Assembly (NCBI RefSeq): GCF_041821145.1
Contig: NZ_JBGUBC010000005.1
Coordinates: 1 to 64,000 of the forward strand
Length of the DNA stretch: 64,000 nucleotides
Reading direction: 5' to 3'
From: Halopenitus sp041821145
GTDB taxonomy: Archaea; Halobacteriota; Halobacteria; Halobacteriales; Haloferacaceae
Part shown: positions 33,041 through 41,558 of the stretch, piece after piece
How the letters are laid out: every line of letters starts with the position of its first letter
Position numbering within the stretch: position 1 is the stretch's first letter
Notes under the pieces: model-generated
Database searches by the model: none
What the model saw: only the letters and a program-made list of their open reading frames with translations
Told to the model about the DNA's origin: nothing
Program-made: the position numbers and the translations under genes

Positions 33041-33721
33041 ATGGGAGATCATACGCCATCCAACCCGGCCACCGCGAAAACCGCGATAGCGTTCAGTCGT
33101 CCGATTGATTGGGCAATTGGCGCGATTCTAAGCTTTGCTGGCACCCTCATCGCACTCAGTGGAACAGCACTGTACTACGGCGTCACCCGTCCCGATATCA
33201 CCGACTACGTCCACAGTTCGGAGTTCCAATCGGAGGTATTGACTGACGGTGAAGCGATTGACGCTCTCATTGCTCTCGGCCAGTGGAGTGGTATTGGCCT
33301 TCTCGCGGCGGGTGGACTGCTGATATTGATTGGGACCGCCGTCGTGGTCGCTCACCGTCGCGCTCGGCTCGACGACCGGAGCACTCCGAACTGGGTTCTT
33401 GGCGTAGTCGGCGCTCTAATTGGATCGCTCCTCAGTTTCATTCCGCTGTCACCGATTCTGGGCGGGTTAGCTGCCGGGTATCTCAATCGGAATCCGGAAA
33501 CGAGCGGTCTGGGTACAGGAACACTTGCGGGGGTGTTCGGAAGCCTGCCGTTGTTCGTCGTCATCGTCGTCGCAAGCATCGGGCTGATCGTGAGCGTTCC
33601 CAACGAGACGGCGACTGCCGTCGTTACGGTTGTCAGCATTTCCCTATTCCTGATATTACCCTATTTCGTTGGACTGAGTGCAATCGGCGGCTATCTTGGA
33701 GGATGGGTTCGAAAGTTCTGA
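33041..33721 (+). CDS. Longer DUF5518-like membrane protein
   Basis: 226 aa. Hydrophobic segments lie at about 24-45, 86-110, 122-148, 160-190 and 195-222. The second half repeats the glycine-rich helical pattern of the smaller paralogues (NWVLGVVGALIGSLLSFIP, LGGLAAGYLN, GLGTGTLAGVFGSLPL, SAIGGYLGGWVRKF). The first half is an extra two-helix part. Function unknown. A 16-base copy of part of its sequence is found upstream at about 32934. Confidence 0.75.
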   Translation: MGDHTPSNPATAKTAIAFSRPIDWAIGAILSFAGTLIALSGTALYYGVTRPDITDYVHSSEFQSEVLTDGEAIDALIALGQWSGIGLLAAGGLLILIGTAVVVAHRRARLDDRSTPNWVLGVVGALIGSLLSFIPLSPILGGLAAGYLNRNPETSGLGTGTLAGVFGSLPLFVVIVVASIGLIVSVPNETATAVVTVVSISLFLILPYFVGLSAIGGYLGGWVRKF

Positions 33722-33823
33722 CAGATACTCATAAGATCAATTTGACCAATTGACGGTTGGCGACCTTCAGTGAAAGGTGGCTATTCTATGACGATAGGAT
33801 GATTGACAGTCGACGGGGACGGT

Positions 33824-35476
33824 TTAGGTTGCCGTGTCGTAGAGGCGGATCGTGACGATACTTCCTTTTGGGTCGTTCTGCTCGAACTGAAGGTCTCCCC
33901 CCAACTGGGAGACAGCCCAGTTGACGAACCACAGCCCAATCCCCTGCCCGTGCTTGAGTTGTGTCTCAGTGCCAGTCGCCAAGATTTCCTGTTCTCGTTC
34001 GGGGAGACCAGGCCCGTTGTCCTTGACGGCGATTTCGGCTGCTCCATTCCTATCTTCTCGAATGCTGATTTCGACTTGTGGTGAGTCCCTATCTGTGTGA
34101 CTGAATGCGTTGTCGACGAGTTCAGTGAGCGTTTGTTGAATCACAGTTTGATGGGATGTAATCAGTAGCTCGTCGGGACCGGTGAGCGAGATGTTGCCTG
34201 GATTGTCGCCGGTTCTGAATTGGTCGACGACCGTTTCCGCGATGGGTATGAGATCGACCGTTTCCGGCGGATCCGTGCTTGCCGTCATAACTTCCTCTGC
34301 CTTTCTGGCTTTCTTGCTAAGGTCCAGGAGGTCAGCCGTGCTGTCTTGAATCCCCGATTGTATTTCCTCGTCGTCGATGTGGTCGGCATACGCGAGTACG
34401 ACATCCAAATCATTCCGGACGTTGTGCCGGAGGATTCGGTTGAGCACCGTGAGGCGTTGTTCCCGCGTTTGCTGATCGGTTACGTCTCGGAAGAGCACCG
34501 TTCTGGCGACCGGGTTATCCTCGTCATCGGCTGGGGATTCGGTTACAGCGGAGACACTGAACTGAAACTGTCGTCGGCCTCTGGACGTTTGGAGTGCAAC
34601 GGTTCCCGTGGCACCCACAGGGAAGTGCGTCTGTTCGAGACCGTCAACAACTGACCGGATCGGCTCACCGACCATCGTCGCCGCCGGACTATCGAATACC
34701 TCTGCTGCGGTCTTATTGACATCGAGAATGTGGTCGTCCCAGTCGAGGACAAAGATTGGCTCCTGCAGAGTCTCAACAACGCGTGTTCGCGCCACGTAAT
34801 CGGCCTTCGGGAAGCCAGTCATAACTGGGTATCGTCGTACGGCCACGGCAAGGAGTACGCCGGACAAGAGCAGGCCAATCGTTGAACTGCTCGTGAGGGA
34901 TGTATTGTTTCCGATCAAGCTAATCAGGTAGGGAGCCGAGACACCGCCGACGACGACCGCAATATGTGTGTTCGAAATCCGGGGATGGCTGCTACCGAAA
35001 TCGACCAGGAGGTACGTCGCATATATAAACAATATGAAGACGTACATGACTTCCCAGCCGATTAACGGTGCAAGCATACGCTCGACGGCACTTTCCGATG
35101 GACCGACTGCGATTACAAGGCCACTCAAGAGTACCGGGATCACAATGCCGGCGAACAGAATGATTCGTTTCCACGTTAGACCTGTTCCGCGGCCAGTGTA
35201 ACTGAGTGCGTAGACAATCCAAATACCCGGGATGATCAAAGCAGCACCGAATTGGCCCAGCGAAAAGCTCGCGGATAGCAGCCCTATAGACGATACGCCC
35301 GGGAGTTCAGAGCCGAACGCGAATACTGCCCAGAGCGTCAGCACCGCGAGGAGCGAAATGAACGGTTCTGCACTAGGCCGCTCCCGAGATTGGAACGCTG
35401 TCCAAGTCGTCCAACCAAGTAGAGCGGCCGCAACAGCGGTGAGAGCGAGTACGCCGAGTCTCTCCAAGAGGGCCAT
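33824..35476 (-). CDS. Sensor histidine kinase with seven-helix N-terminal region and PAS
   Basis: 550 aa. Residues about 1-220 hold seven hydrophobic segments as in the 7TM histidine-kinase N-terminal region. A PAS domain follows at about 228-330 (FVLDWDDHILDVNKTAAEVF). The phospho-accepting block RILRHNVRNDLDVV has the haloarchaeal HNxRN form. ATPase motifs: TLTELVDNAFSHT (N box), VKDNGPGLP (G1) and GQGIGLWFVNWAV (G2). It would phosphorylate a response regulator such as the HalX protein at 36319. It is a paralogue of the kinase at 41559. Confidence 0.9.
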   Translation of the reverse strand: MALLERLGVLALTAVAAALLGWTTWTAFQSRERPSAEPFISLLAVLTLWAVFAFGSELPGVSSIGLLSASFSLGQFGAALIIPGIWIVYALSYTGRGTGLTWKRIILFAGIVIPVLLSGLVIAVGPSESAVERMLAPLIGWEVMYVFILFIYATYLLVDFGSSHPRISNTHIAVVVGGVSAPYLISLIGNNTSLTSSSTIGLLLSGVLLAVAVRRYPVMTGFPKADYVARTRVVETLQEPIFVLDWDDHILDVNKTAAEVFDSPAATMVGEPIRSVVDGLEQTHFPVGATGTVALQTSRGRRQFQFSVSAVTESPADDEDNPVARTVLFRDVTDQQTREQRLTVLNRILRHNVRNDLDVVLAYADHIDDEEIQSGIQDSTADLLDLSKKARKAEEVMTASTDPPETVDLIPIAETVVDQFRTGDNPGNISLTGPDELLITSHQTVIQQTLTELVDNAFSHTDRDSPQVEISIREDRNGAAEIAVKDNGPGLPEREQEILATGTETQLKHGQGIGLWFVNWAVSQLGGDLQFEQNDPKGSIVTIRLYDTAT

Positions 35477-35812
35477 ATTTCGAGTTCTCCGGTGAATCTT
35501 GCTCGTCGTGTGTTATGAACGCGGTGATGATTCGCTTTGAGTTGTATAGAAAATGATATCAAACGGCGATCGGTTCAGGCTAAATGTCCCAGCCATTATA
35601 TTCAGGCAGTAGATCGTGACACACTACAAAGTGGAAACCGTCGCAGTTTCCGAACGGAGGGCCGAAACGCGTTGCGAGGGTGGGGGCGGGGATGGGGTGC
35701 CAGTCGGGTACCCGTCTGGGGGCAAGACGGGTATGTGGATTATGCACCACTCAGATAATAATTGGTAGTTCCGTGTTTCTGGATTAGAAACAATCAGAGC
35801 GTAGCTTTGGGA
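35477..35812. other. Intergenic stretch before the kinase, with a hairpin
   Basis: No gene is seen. ACCCGTCT (35710-35717) and AGACGGGT (35725-35732) form an 8-base stem with a 7-base loop, which could be a terminator or regulatory hairpin. The kinase promoter on the minus strand must lie here. No clear TATA element is identified. Confidence 0.4.
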
Positions 35813-36166
35813 TTAGTCTGCGACACGAACCATCGCATCCATACCACCTTCGTCGAGAGAGAGCGAGAGCGAGGTAGCGACAGCCTCGAATCGTTCTCGG
35901 TGGTGGCCATCTTCACAGATGGTCATCTCAGTACGGACGAGCCCTGCGTCACGAAGGTCGTTGAGGCGGCGGTATGCCGTCGGCCGTGAGACACCGGCGG
36001 CTTCGGCGACGTCACGACCCCCCCGCGGTTGCTCGGCGACGACTTCGTAAACGCGTCGAGTGTACTCATCTCCGAAGAGATCGAGGAGTTCGGCCGTCGT
36101 GAGGTCGTTGGTCTCGGTGCGTTCGGATGGATGCTTCGACTGGGGAGCCTTGGGGTGGGCGGACAT
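35813..36166 (-). CDS. Small winged-helix regulator
   Basis: 117 aa from ATG 36166; further upstream codons overlap the shared promoter region and are rejected. Residues about 25-85 form a winged helix: ELLDLFGDEYTRRVYEVVAE, GGRDVAEAAGVSRPTAYRRLNDLRDAGLV. It is divergent from the HalX response regulator at 36319, across a region with paired repeats, so it may control that gene. The C-terminal ~25 residues form an acidic strand-rich tail. Confidence 0.8.
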   Translation of the reverse strand: MSAHPKAPQSKHPSERTETNDLTTAELLDLFGDEYTRRVYEVVAEQPRGGRDVAEAAGVSRPTAYRRLNDLRDAGLVRTEMTICEDGHHRERFEAVATSLSLSLDEGGMDAMVRVAD

Positions 36167-36204
36167 ACTATTGAAGAGAATCCCTATCCTACTGGATGGC
36201 GGTG

Positions 36205-36249
36205 CTAGGAATGCAGACTCCTCCATCACCGCAACTCTAGGAGTGCAGA
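36205..36249. promoter_or_regulatory. Direct repeats in a divergent promoter region
   Basis: CTAGGAATGCAGA (36205-36217) and CTAGGAGTGCAGA (36237-36249) match at 12 of 13 bases and are 32 bases apart, about three DNA turns. In addition AATCCCTAT (36179-36187) and ATAGGGATT (36277-36285) form an inverted pair outside them. The arrangement suits an operator for the HTH regulator or a response regulator. Confidence 0.45.
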
Positions 36250-36318
36250 TGAACTGCGAAGAGAAGCCCATCAGTTATAGGGATTCAGCCACGACACCCA
36301 GATAAGCAGACGAAACAG

Positions 36319-36897
36319 ATGCCCGGAACCGACGATGTAGATAACGTACGCGCGCTTGTTGTTGATGACGAACAGGAAGTAGCGGATGCGTATGCGTTGC
36401 GACTCCGAGGATTCTGCGGGGTCGAAACCGCGTACGGTGGCGCGGAAGCGCTCTCGATCATCGAGGATTCACCAATCGATATCGTCCTCTTAGATCGCCA
36501 TATGCCGGGTATGTCTGGTGATGACGTGCTGTCGGAACTCGACGAACGGGGCTTCTATGGCCGAGTCGTTATGGTGACTGCGGTCGATCCGGGAGTCGAA
36601 GTCTTGGATATGCCGTTCGACGATTATCTGTGTAAGCCTGTTGAGCGAGAAGATGTGCGTGCAGTGGTCAATCAGCAGCGGCAGATTCTCGCCTACGAAA
36701 CGCTGGGGGAATTCTTTAGCGCCGAAGCCAAGCGTACAGTACTCGATGCGGAGATGAGCCCAGAGAAGCGCCGTGAGCATAGTGGATACGCAGAGATCCC
36801 AGAGCAAGCTGAACATCTCGAACAACGAGCGCGGCGACTACTGACTGACGATAGCATACTCGATCAGTTCGACCAAATCGAACGGGAAGAGAGGTGA
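36319..36897 (+). CDS. HalX-type response regulator
   Basis: 192 aa. A receiver domain at 10-115 has acidic Asp16/Asp17, phospho-acceptor Asp59 in VLLDRHMPG, the Thr in VMVTA and Lys106 in DYLCKPV. Residues about 120-190 match the HalX domain (helical, with EAKRTVLDAEMSPEKRREHSGYAEIPEQA), a haloarchaeal output module of unknown action. It is divergent from the small winged-helix gene and next to kinases at 33824, 39125 and 41559, one or more of which may phosphorylate it. Confidence 0.9.
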   Translation: MPGTDDVDNVRALVVDDEQEVADAYALRLRGFCGVETAYGGAEALSIIEDSPIDIVLLDRHMPGMSGDDVLSELDERGFYGRVVMVTAVDPGVEVLDMPFDDYLCKPVEREDVRAVVNQQRQILAYETLGEFFSAEAKRTVLDAEMSPEKRREHSGYAEIPEQAEHLEQRARRLLTDDSILDQFDQIEREER

Positions 36898-36940
36898 CCT
36901 GCCAGACACTCACCGCTCGATAATTGCTTCGAAGACGGTG

Positions 36941-37396
36941 TTACGTTGGCAGATTTGCGAACATAAGCACGAGTCCGATAAAAACGAATCCAACAGACGT
37001 AATGACGGCATACCAAATAACGCCGATTCCGAGGGCGATGCGGCCGCCCAGTCCGACACCGTTGGGCGTCCAATAGCCTCGTGCAGGTAGGATTCGGAGG
37101 GCGGTAAGTGCGATGGCTCCGGGGAACAGTAGATTGGCAGCAAGAACGCCACCAACGATACCAACTGCGTCACCCCCTGTGACTGTCCCAGTCCCTGCGA
37201 TAAGGAGCATAATGACGAGGTATGAGAACGACTGTACCACGATTATACCGGCACCGATGAGCAGATAGTTCACGACGAGCCAGTTGGTAGGCCAGCGAAA
37301 CAACTCACGGAGACGTGTAATCGCCAGGAGCGGCGACCAGAACAGAAGAACGATGACTGCGAAGCCAGCGACGACGCATAGTTGCTGGAAGGCCAT
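36941..37396 (-). CDS. Membrane protein of unknown function
   Basis: 151 aa. Hydrophobic segments at about 7-25, 42-68, 80-103 and 122-148 suggest four helices. A glycine-rich loop (GTGTVTGGDAVGIVGGV) lies in the middle. No family is recognised. It lies between the response regulator and the bacterio-opsin-activator-like gene. Confidence 0.65.
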   Translation of the reverse strand: MAFQQLCVVAGFAVIVLLFWSPLLAITRLRELFRWPTNWLVVNYLLIGAGIIVVQSFSYLVIMLLIAGTGTVTGGDAVGIVGGVLAANLLFPGAIALTALRILPARGYWTPNGVGLGGRIALGIGVIWYAVITSVGFVFIGLVLMFANLPT

Positions 37397-37507
37397 ATTG
37401 AGTCTTGCATCCTTGGAAGCATATCATTCCAGTCTGTGTTTCTCTACCTGAAGCGCAATTCGAGTGATGACAACACTTGATCTGGCCAGAATAGCGGCAG
37501 TCAATTG

Positions 37508-39058
37508 TTAACGGTCCTCGGATCGTTCAGTATTCTCGCCAAGATACGCATCGAGTAGCTTCCGCTGTCCAGCTCGCAGGTGATACAGCAGCGTCGAACC
37601 GGTAATGTCGAGGGATGCAGCGACTTCTTCCGCTGTACTTCCCCGGGGGGATTCGAAGTAGTCCGCGAGGTACGCAGTCTGCAGCACAGTCTGTTGTCGT
37701 TCAGTCAAAGCATCATTTAACGCGTCCCGGAATTCACGAGCGGTCGTCACCGATCGCTCTCGTTCCTCCTTCGCAACAAATTCCATATCGTAATCGCGGC
37801 TGACGGTATCTGCAATCCGCCGAACGTCGCCGTCTGGTGGAAGCTCGACGACGAGTTGGCCGGATCCACTATCGAAGTTCGCTTGTCGAATAGTCCCGCC
37901 GAGGGACGAGATTGCGAGTAGTGGTGTGGAGGCCTGTACCGTGAGTTCGATAGTCCCATCCGAATCGGATTCACGAATGGCTCTGGTCTCGACAATCCCA
38001 TCGATAGCAGCCACCGCATCCTCAACGGCGCGGACGTCAGCGTCCTCGACCGAGACGAAGCACAGTAACGCATCATCCCCATGAGGGACTAATCCTTCTA
38101 GTAGCAACGTCGAGTCGAGGGACTGGCTAAGCTTCGATAAGACCGAGTTATCTCCGACTTCGAACGTAAGTTCAGCGACTGTGTCGGAGAGTAGTAGATT
38201 CCGATTCCGGGCAGCGGTGACGGCGAAACCAGCGACTTCACCTAATGTCTCAAAAGTCGTGCGTTCTCGATCAGAGAATGCCTCGGTTCCCGCCGCATAG
38301 ACGCCGACCACACCGTGTACGTTCGAACCGTACACGAGCGGAATGGCCAGTGCTGATTGAACGCCGTCCGCGAATCCAGCCGTCCAGACTGATTCCGGTA
38401 CTTGATGGTTATCTGCGAGTGGTTGCGCAGACTGCAACCGGCCGCTCTCGATTGCACGCTCTTCGAGAGTCTTCGCTGCATCGTCGTCAAGCGAATCCCG
38501 TACCGCCGCAAATGTCTTGTCGGCCTCGCCCCCAACAGCGTGGATAACGAGATCGTCGCTCCCAATCTCGCGCTCGCCAACCCACGCAAATTCGTAGATG
38601 TCAGCGTCGCCGAGGCTGCGGGAGATCGTTTCAGCGATCTCCTCGCGGGAGGTGGCACCGACGAGCTCCGCAAGGATCTCGGAGAGTACGTCCTCAATGA
38701 CAGCCGTTCGTTTGCGCTCGGTTCGCAGCTGTTCAATAGACTGCTCGTAGCGTCTCCGCTCCGTTACGTCTTGGAGATAGACCGTGACACCCTCGTCAGT
38801 AGATGCGACTGAGACATCGAGCCAGCGTTCCAAATCAGGGTAGTACTCCTCGAAAGACATTTCAGTGAGCGAATCGCCTTCAAACGTCACCAAGAGAGAG
38901 TCCTCGACAGAACGAGGGAAAATCTCCGCGAGAGGTGTCCCGATCGCATCGTCCCCAGAATCGATCAGTGACTCAGCAACCTCATTGATATCAACCAATA
39001 TCCCATCTGGAGAGACGATGAGGACACCGACAGGAGCGTTCTGAAGCCGGTCATCCAT
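37508..39058 (-). CDS. PAS-GAF bacterio-opsin-activator-like sensor regulator
   Basis: 516 aa from ATG 39058. Residues about 1-115 are a PAS domain (LIVSPDGILVDINEVAESLID). Residues about 125-285 are a GAF-like domain (LSEILAELVGATSREEIAETI, ALAIPLVYGSNVHGVVGVYA). Residues about 290-430 match the bacterio-opsin-activator middle region. The C terminus has an HTH-10 helix-turn-helix: LTERQQTVLQTAYLADYF, AEEVAASLDITGSTLLYHLR. This is a one-component or two-component-linked regulator that would control genes in response to a light, redox or small-molecule signal. The signal is unknown. Confidence 0.9.
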   Translation of the reverse strand: MDDRLQNAPVGVLIVSPDGILVDINEVAESLIDSGDDAIGTPLAEIFPRSVEDSLLVTFEGDSLTEMSFEEYYPDLERWLDVSVASTDEGVTVYLQDVTERRRYEQSIEQLRTERKRTAVIEDVLSEILAELVGATSREEIAETISRSLGDADIYEFAWVGEREIGSDDLVIHAVGGEADKTFAAVRDSLDDDAAKTLEERAIESGRLQSAQPLADNHQVPESVWTAGFADGVQSALAIPLVYGSNVHGVVGVYAAGTEAFSDRERTTFETLGEVAGFAVTAARNRNLLLSDTVAELTFEVGDNSVLSKLSQSLDSTLLLEGLVPHGDDALLCFVSVEDADVRAVEDAVAAIDGIVETRAIRESDSDGTIELTVQASTPLLAISSLGGTIRQANFDSGSGQLVVELPPDGDVRRIADTVSRDYDMEFVAKEERERSVTTAREFRDALNDALTERQQTVLQTAYLADYFESPRGSTAEEVAASLDITGSTLLYHLRAGQRKLLDAYLGENTERSEDR

Positions 39059-39124
39059 AGCTACTAGCACCGTGTTCGTTCGATAATGGTCTATTGGTTC
39101 TGACGACAGGGTACGTCATCGGAG

Positions 39125-40129
39125 TCAGAAGCGGATCTCGAACCGTGCACCACCGTTCGTGGCGGTCATGAGCGTCAACTCCCAGCCGTGGGCAGCGACG
39201 ATGCGATCGACTATTGCAAGCCCGAGGCCTGTTCCGCCGTCCCGGGTTGAGTAGCCCGGATCGAACACCTGGCTCTGTTCTTCCGAAGGGATTCCTTGAC
39301 CGTCATCAGCGACGTAGAAGCCATCCTCCAACCTACCAATGGAGACAACCACCTCACCTCCTGAATCGGTCTCCTGTTCTGATTTCCTCAATCGATCGTC
39401 GATGTCCGAACCGTGTTCGATGGCATTCCGGAACAAATTCTCGAACAGTCTCTGAAGACGGTCAGCGTCGGCAGTGGCAGTCGGCAGTTCCTCCCGAATA
39501 TTCAGAGCCGCATGATCAGTATCGACAGATTGCCATGCATCCTTTGCAGCGGATTCGATTGAGACGTTCTCCGACGGATCCACAGCAGTCTGATCTCGGG
39601 TAATGGTGAGTACGTCTCGGATTATCTGCTCCATCCGGTCGTGGGCGTCGGCTACGGCGTCGAAGTGCTCGGCATCTCCAGTCTCCCGTGCTGCTCTGAG
39701 GTGCGCTTTGGCGACGTCTAACGGATTACGTAGGTCGTGGCTGATCACACTGCTAACCTGGTCGATAGCAGGTGTCTCCGCGATATCGAGGCACTCAGTT
39801 AAATCTGAGAAAACAAGGTAACCGGAGTCATCGTCAGCAATGATTATCCGAGCGAAGAATGGTCCTTCCTCACCGATTCCGTCGAGATAAATACCGACAG
39901 GATCGCTGTGAATGAGGTGTTTTACCGGCTCCTCGCTACCTGTTGAGCTGACAACGTTAAACTGATCGAATATGGTTGCGACCGGCTTTCCGGACGAGAT
40001 ACTCTCAAAAACCGACGTAGAGGCATCGTTGAGTGCTGTGATACGAGGTACGCCATCTTCTACAGTATAAGCGATGACTGGACCCGGAAATTCGTCAAGC
40101 GCGATTGCAATACTGTGATCGTCTGTCAT
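39125..40129 (-). CDS. PAS-containing histidine kinase
   Basis: 334 aa. A PAS-like domain lies at about 5-115. The phospho-accepting helix is VSSVISHDLRNPLDVAK (His near 130). ATPase motifs: LFENLFRNAIEHG (N box), VADDGQGIP (G1), DGGTGLGLAIVDRIVAAHGW (G2). No membrane segment, so it is cytoplasmic. It is encoded 66 bases upstream of the bacterio-opsin-activator-like gene in the same direction and could act in the same pathway. Confidence 0.9.
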   Translation of the reverse strand: MTDDHSIAIALDEFPGPVIAYTVEDGVPRITALNDASTSVFESISSGKPVATIFDQFNVVSSTGSEEPVKHLIHSDPVGIYLDGIGEEGPFFARIIIADDDSGYLVFSDLTECLDIAETPAIDQVSSVISHDLRNPLDVAKAHLRAARETGDAEHFDAVADAHDRMEQIIRDVLTITRDQTAVDPSENVSIESAAKDAWQSVDTDHAALNIREELPTATADADRLQRLFENLFRNAIEHGSDIDDRLRKSEQETDSGGEVVVSIGRLEDGFYVADDGQGIPSEEQSQVFDPGYSTRDGGTGLGLAIVDRIVAAHGWELTLMTATNGGARFEIRF

Positions 40130-40353
40130 CGAAGCCTTACACTCCTATAACGTGCCAGGCGATGTTTATCAAGATCGATGGTCGCTGGTTGATCCATCGA
40201 TTGAGAGCGTTTCGATAACCGCGCATATTCCATCGTTGGTTCGGAGAGACGTATAGTGTTACTTGCCGATTCTGGCTCGGAAACACAGCCCCTCGATTAA
40301 CACGGTTCCCCCAAGAATCGCTAACGAAGTCAGTCAAAGCAGACTTCGTAACC

Positions 40354-41019
40354 ATGGATATTGAGCAATTCGCATCCGAGCACATCACGACGGAGACCGA
40401 TGCACCGTTCCAACTGGAAAATAGTTACACACTCGACGTCGCCGTCGACGGGGCAGTACAAGCGAAAGCAGGTTCGATGATCGCGTTCACGGGCGATCTA
40501 TCGTTCACCGGGAAAGCATCCGCAGAGGGCGGGATTACCGGGTTCATCAAGCAGGCTGCGACCGGCGAAGGAACGCCGGTTATGTCCATCGAAGGTCAGG
40601 GACACGCCTATCTCGCCGATAGGGAGAAAAAAGTCCAGCTCCTCGAACTCGGTGCCGACGATTCAATCACGGTGAACGGCGAGGATGTCCTCGCGTTCGA
40701 CCCCAGTGTTTCATACGAAATTTCCTCGATGGACACGCTCGCCGGAGCATTCGCCGGTGGGTTCACGAACGTCTTCCTCGAAGGCCCCGGGTACGTCGCC
40801 ATCACCACGCACGCCGATCCGATCGTTCTGGAACCACTGGTTTCGACCGACCCGAGTGCAACGGTCGCTTGGAGTGGGACCTCACCGAACGTTCAGGTCA
40901 ACAAGAATCTCTCCGATATGATCGGTCAGGAATCCGGCGAGCGATTCCAGATGAACTTCGATGGCGACTCCGGCTACGTCGTCGTTCAACCGTACGAAGA
41001 ACACGCCGGAGAAAACTAA
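40354..41019 (+). CDS. AIM24-family protein
   Basis: 221 aa. The TRAP-like/AIM24 double-stranded beta-helix pattern is seen: TLDVAVDGAVQAKAGSMIAF, TGFIKQAATGEG, YLADREKKVQLLEL and GGFTNVFLEGPGYVAITTHA. Similar proteins occur widely in bacteria and archaea with unknown function. No signal peptide. It is divergent from the kinase at 40129. Confidence 0.85.
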   Translation: MDIEQFASEHITTETDAPFQLENSYTLDVAVDGAVQAKAGSMIAFTGDLSFTGKASAEGGITGFIKQAATGEGTPVMSIEGQGHAYLADREKKVQLLELGADDSITVNGEDVLAFDPSVSYEISSMDTLAGAFAGGFTNVFLEGPGYVAITTHADPIVLEPLVSTDPSATVAWSGTSPNVQVNKNLSDMIGQESGERFQMNFDGDSGYVVVQPYEEHAGEN

Positions 41020-41120
41020 ATCCGGCTAGCATTACCTCCGAGGATTACAACAACGGAACGGTCTACTGACGGCCCGGAGATACTTTATCGGAACAGGACT
41101 GAACTGATCCACTACGAAGA

Positions 41121-41474
41121 ATGCTGAAATTTGTACAGAATATTTGGGAGCGCCCTCTCGGTCGGGTTTTGATACAACTCCTCGGTGTGTTCCTTGTCGC
41201 GGGGACGGTGACTCTGTATCCCCCACTTCGAAACGTTATTCGGTGGTTCTTCCCGTTGGGCCTCCTTATCTGGGGAGGCTCTCGGGTATATCTTTACGGA
41301 AGAACCAACCCTCTGAGTCTGGTTGCGGGTTGTTTGCTTATTCTCGGCGGAATCTCGCGCGCGTTGTTTCAACTGATTCCGATGTATGAACTCACTGGGA
41401 CCGTGGCTAATCTCATTCCCCTTGCTGGGATTTTTGCGGAACTGTTCGCTCAGCACTACCGAAAACAGGAGTAG
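41121..41474 (+). CDS. Four-helix membrane protein of unknown function
   Basis: 117 aa. Hydrophobic segments at about 14-33, 40-55, 62-85 and 93-110. Loops are polar. No family is recognised. The gene follows the AIM24-type gene by about 100 bases. Confidence 0.65.
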   Translation: MLKFVQNIWERPLGRVLIQLLGVFLVAGTVTLYPPLRNVIRWFFPLGLLIWGGSRVYLYGRTNPLSLVAGCLLILGGISRALFQLIPMYELTGTVANLIPLAGIFAELFAQHYRKQE

Positions 41475-41558
41475 CTGTGTCTGAATTCGAGAGACACGCT
41501 CACCACTTCGGACAATAATTGGTGCGAGACGCCTCACTCTTGATACCGGACAAGATAG

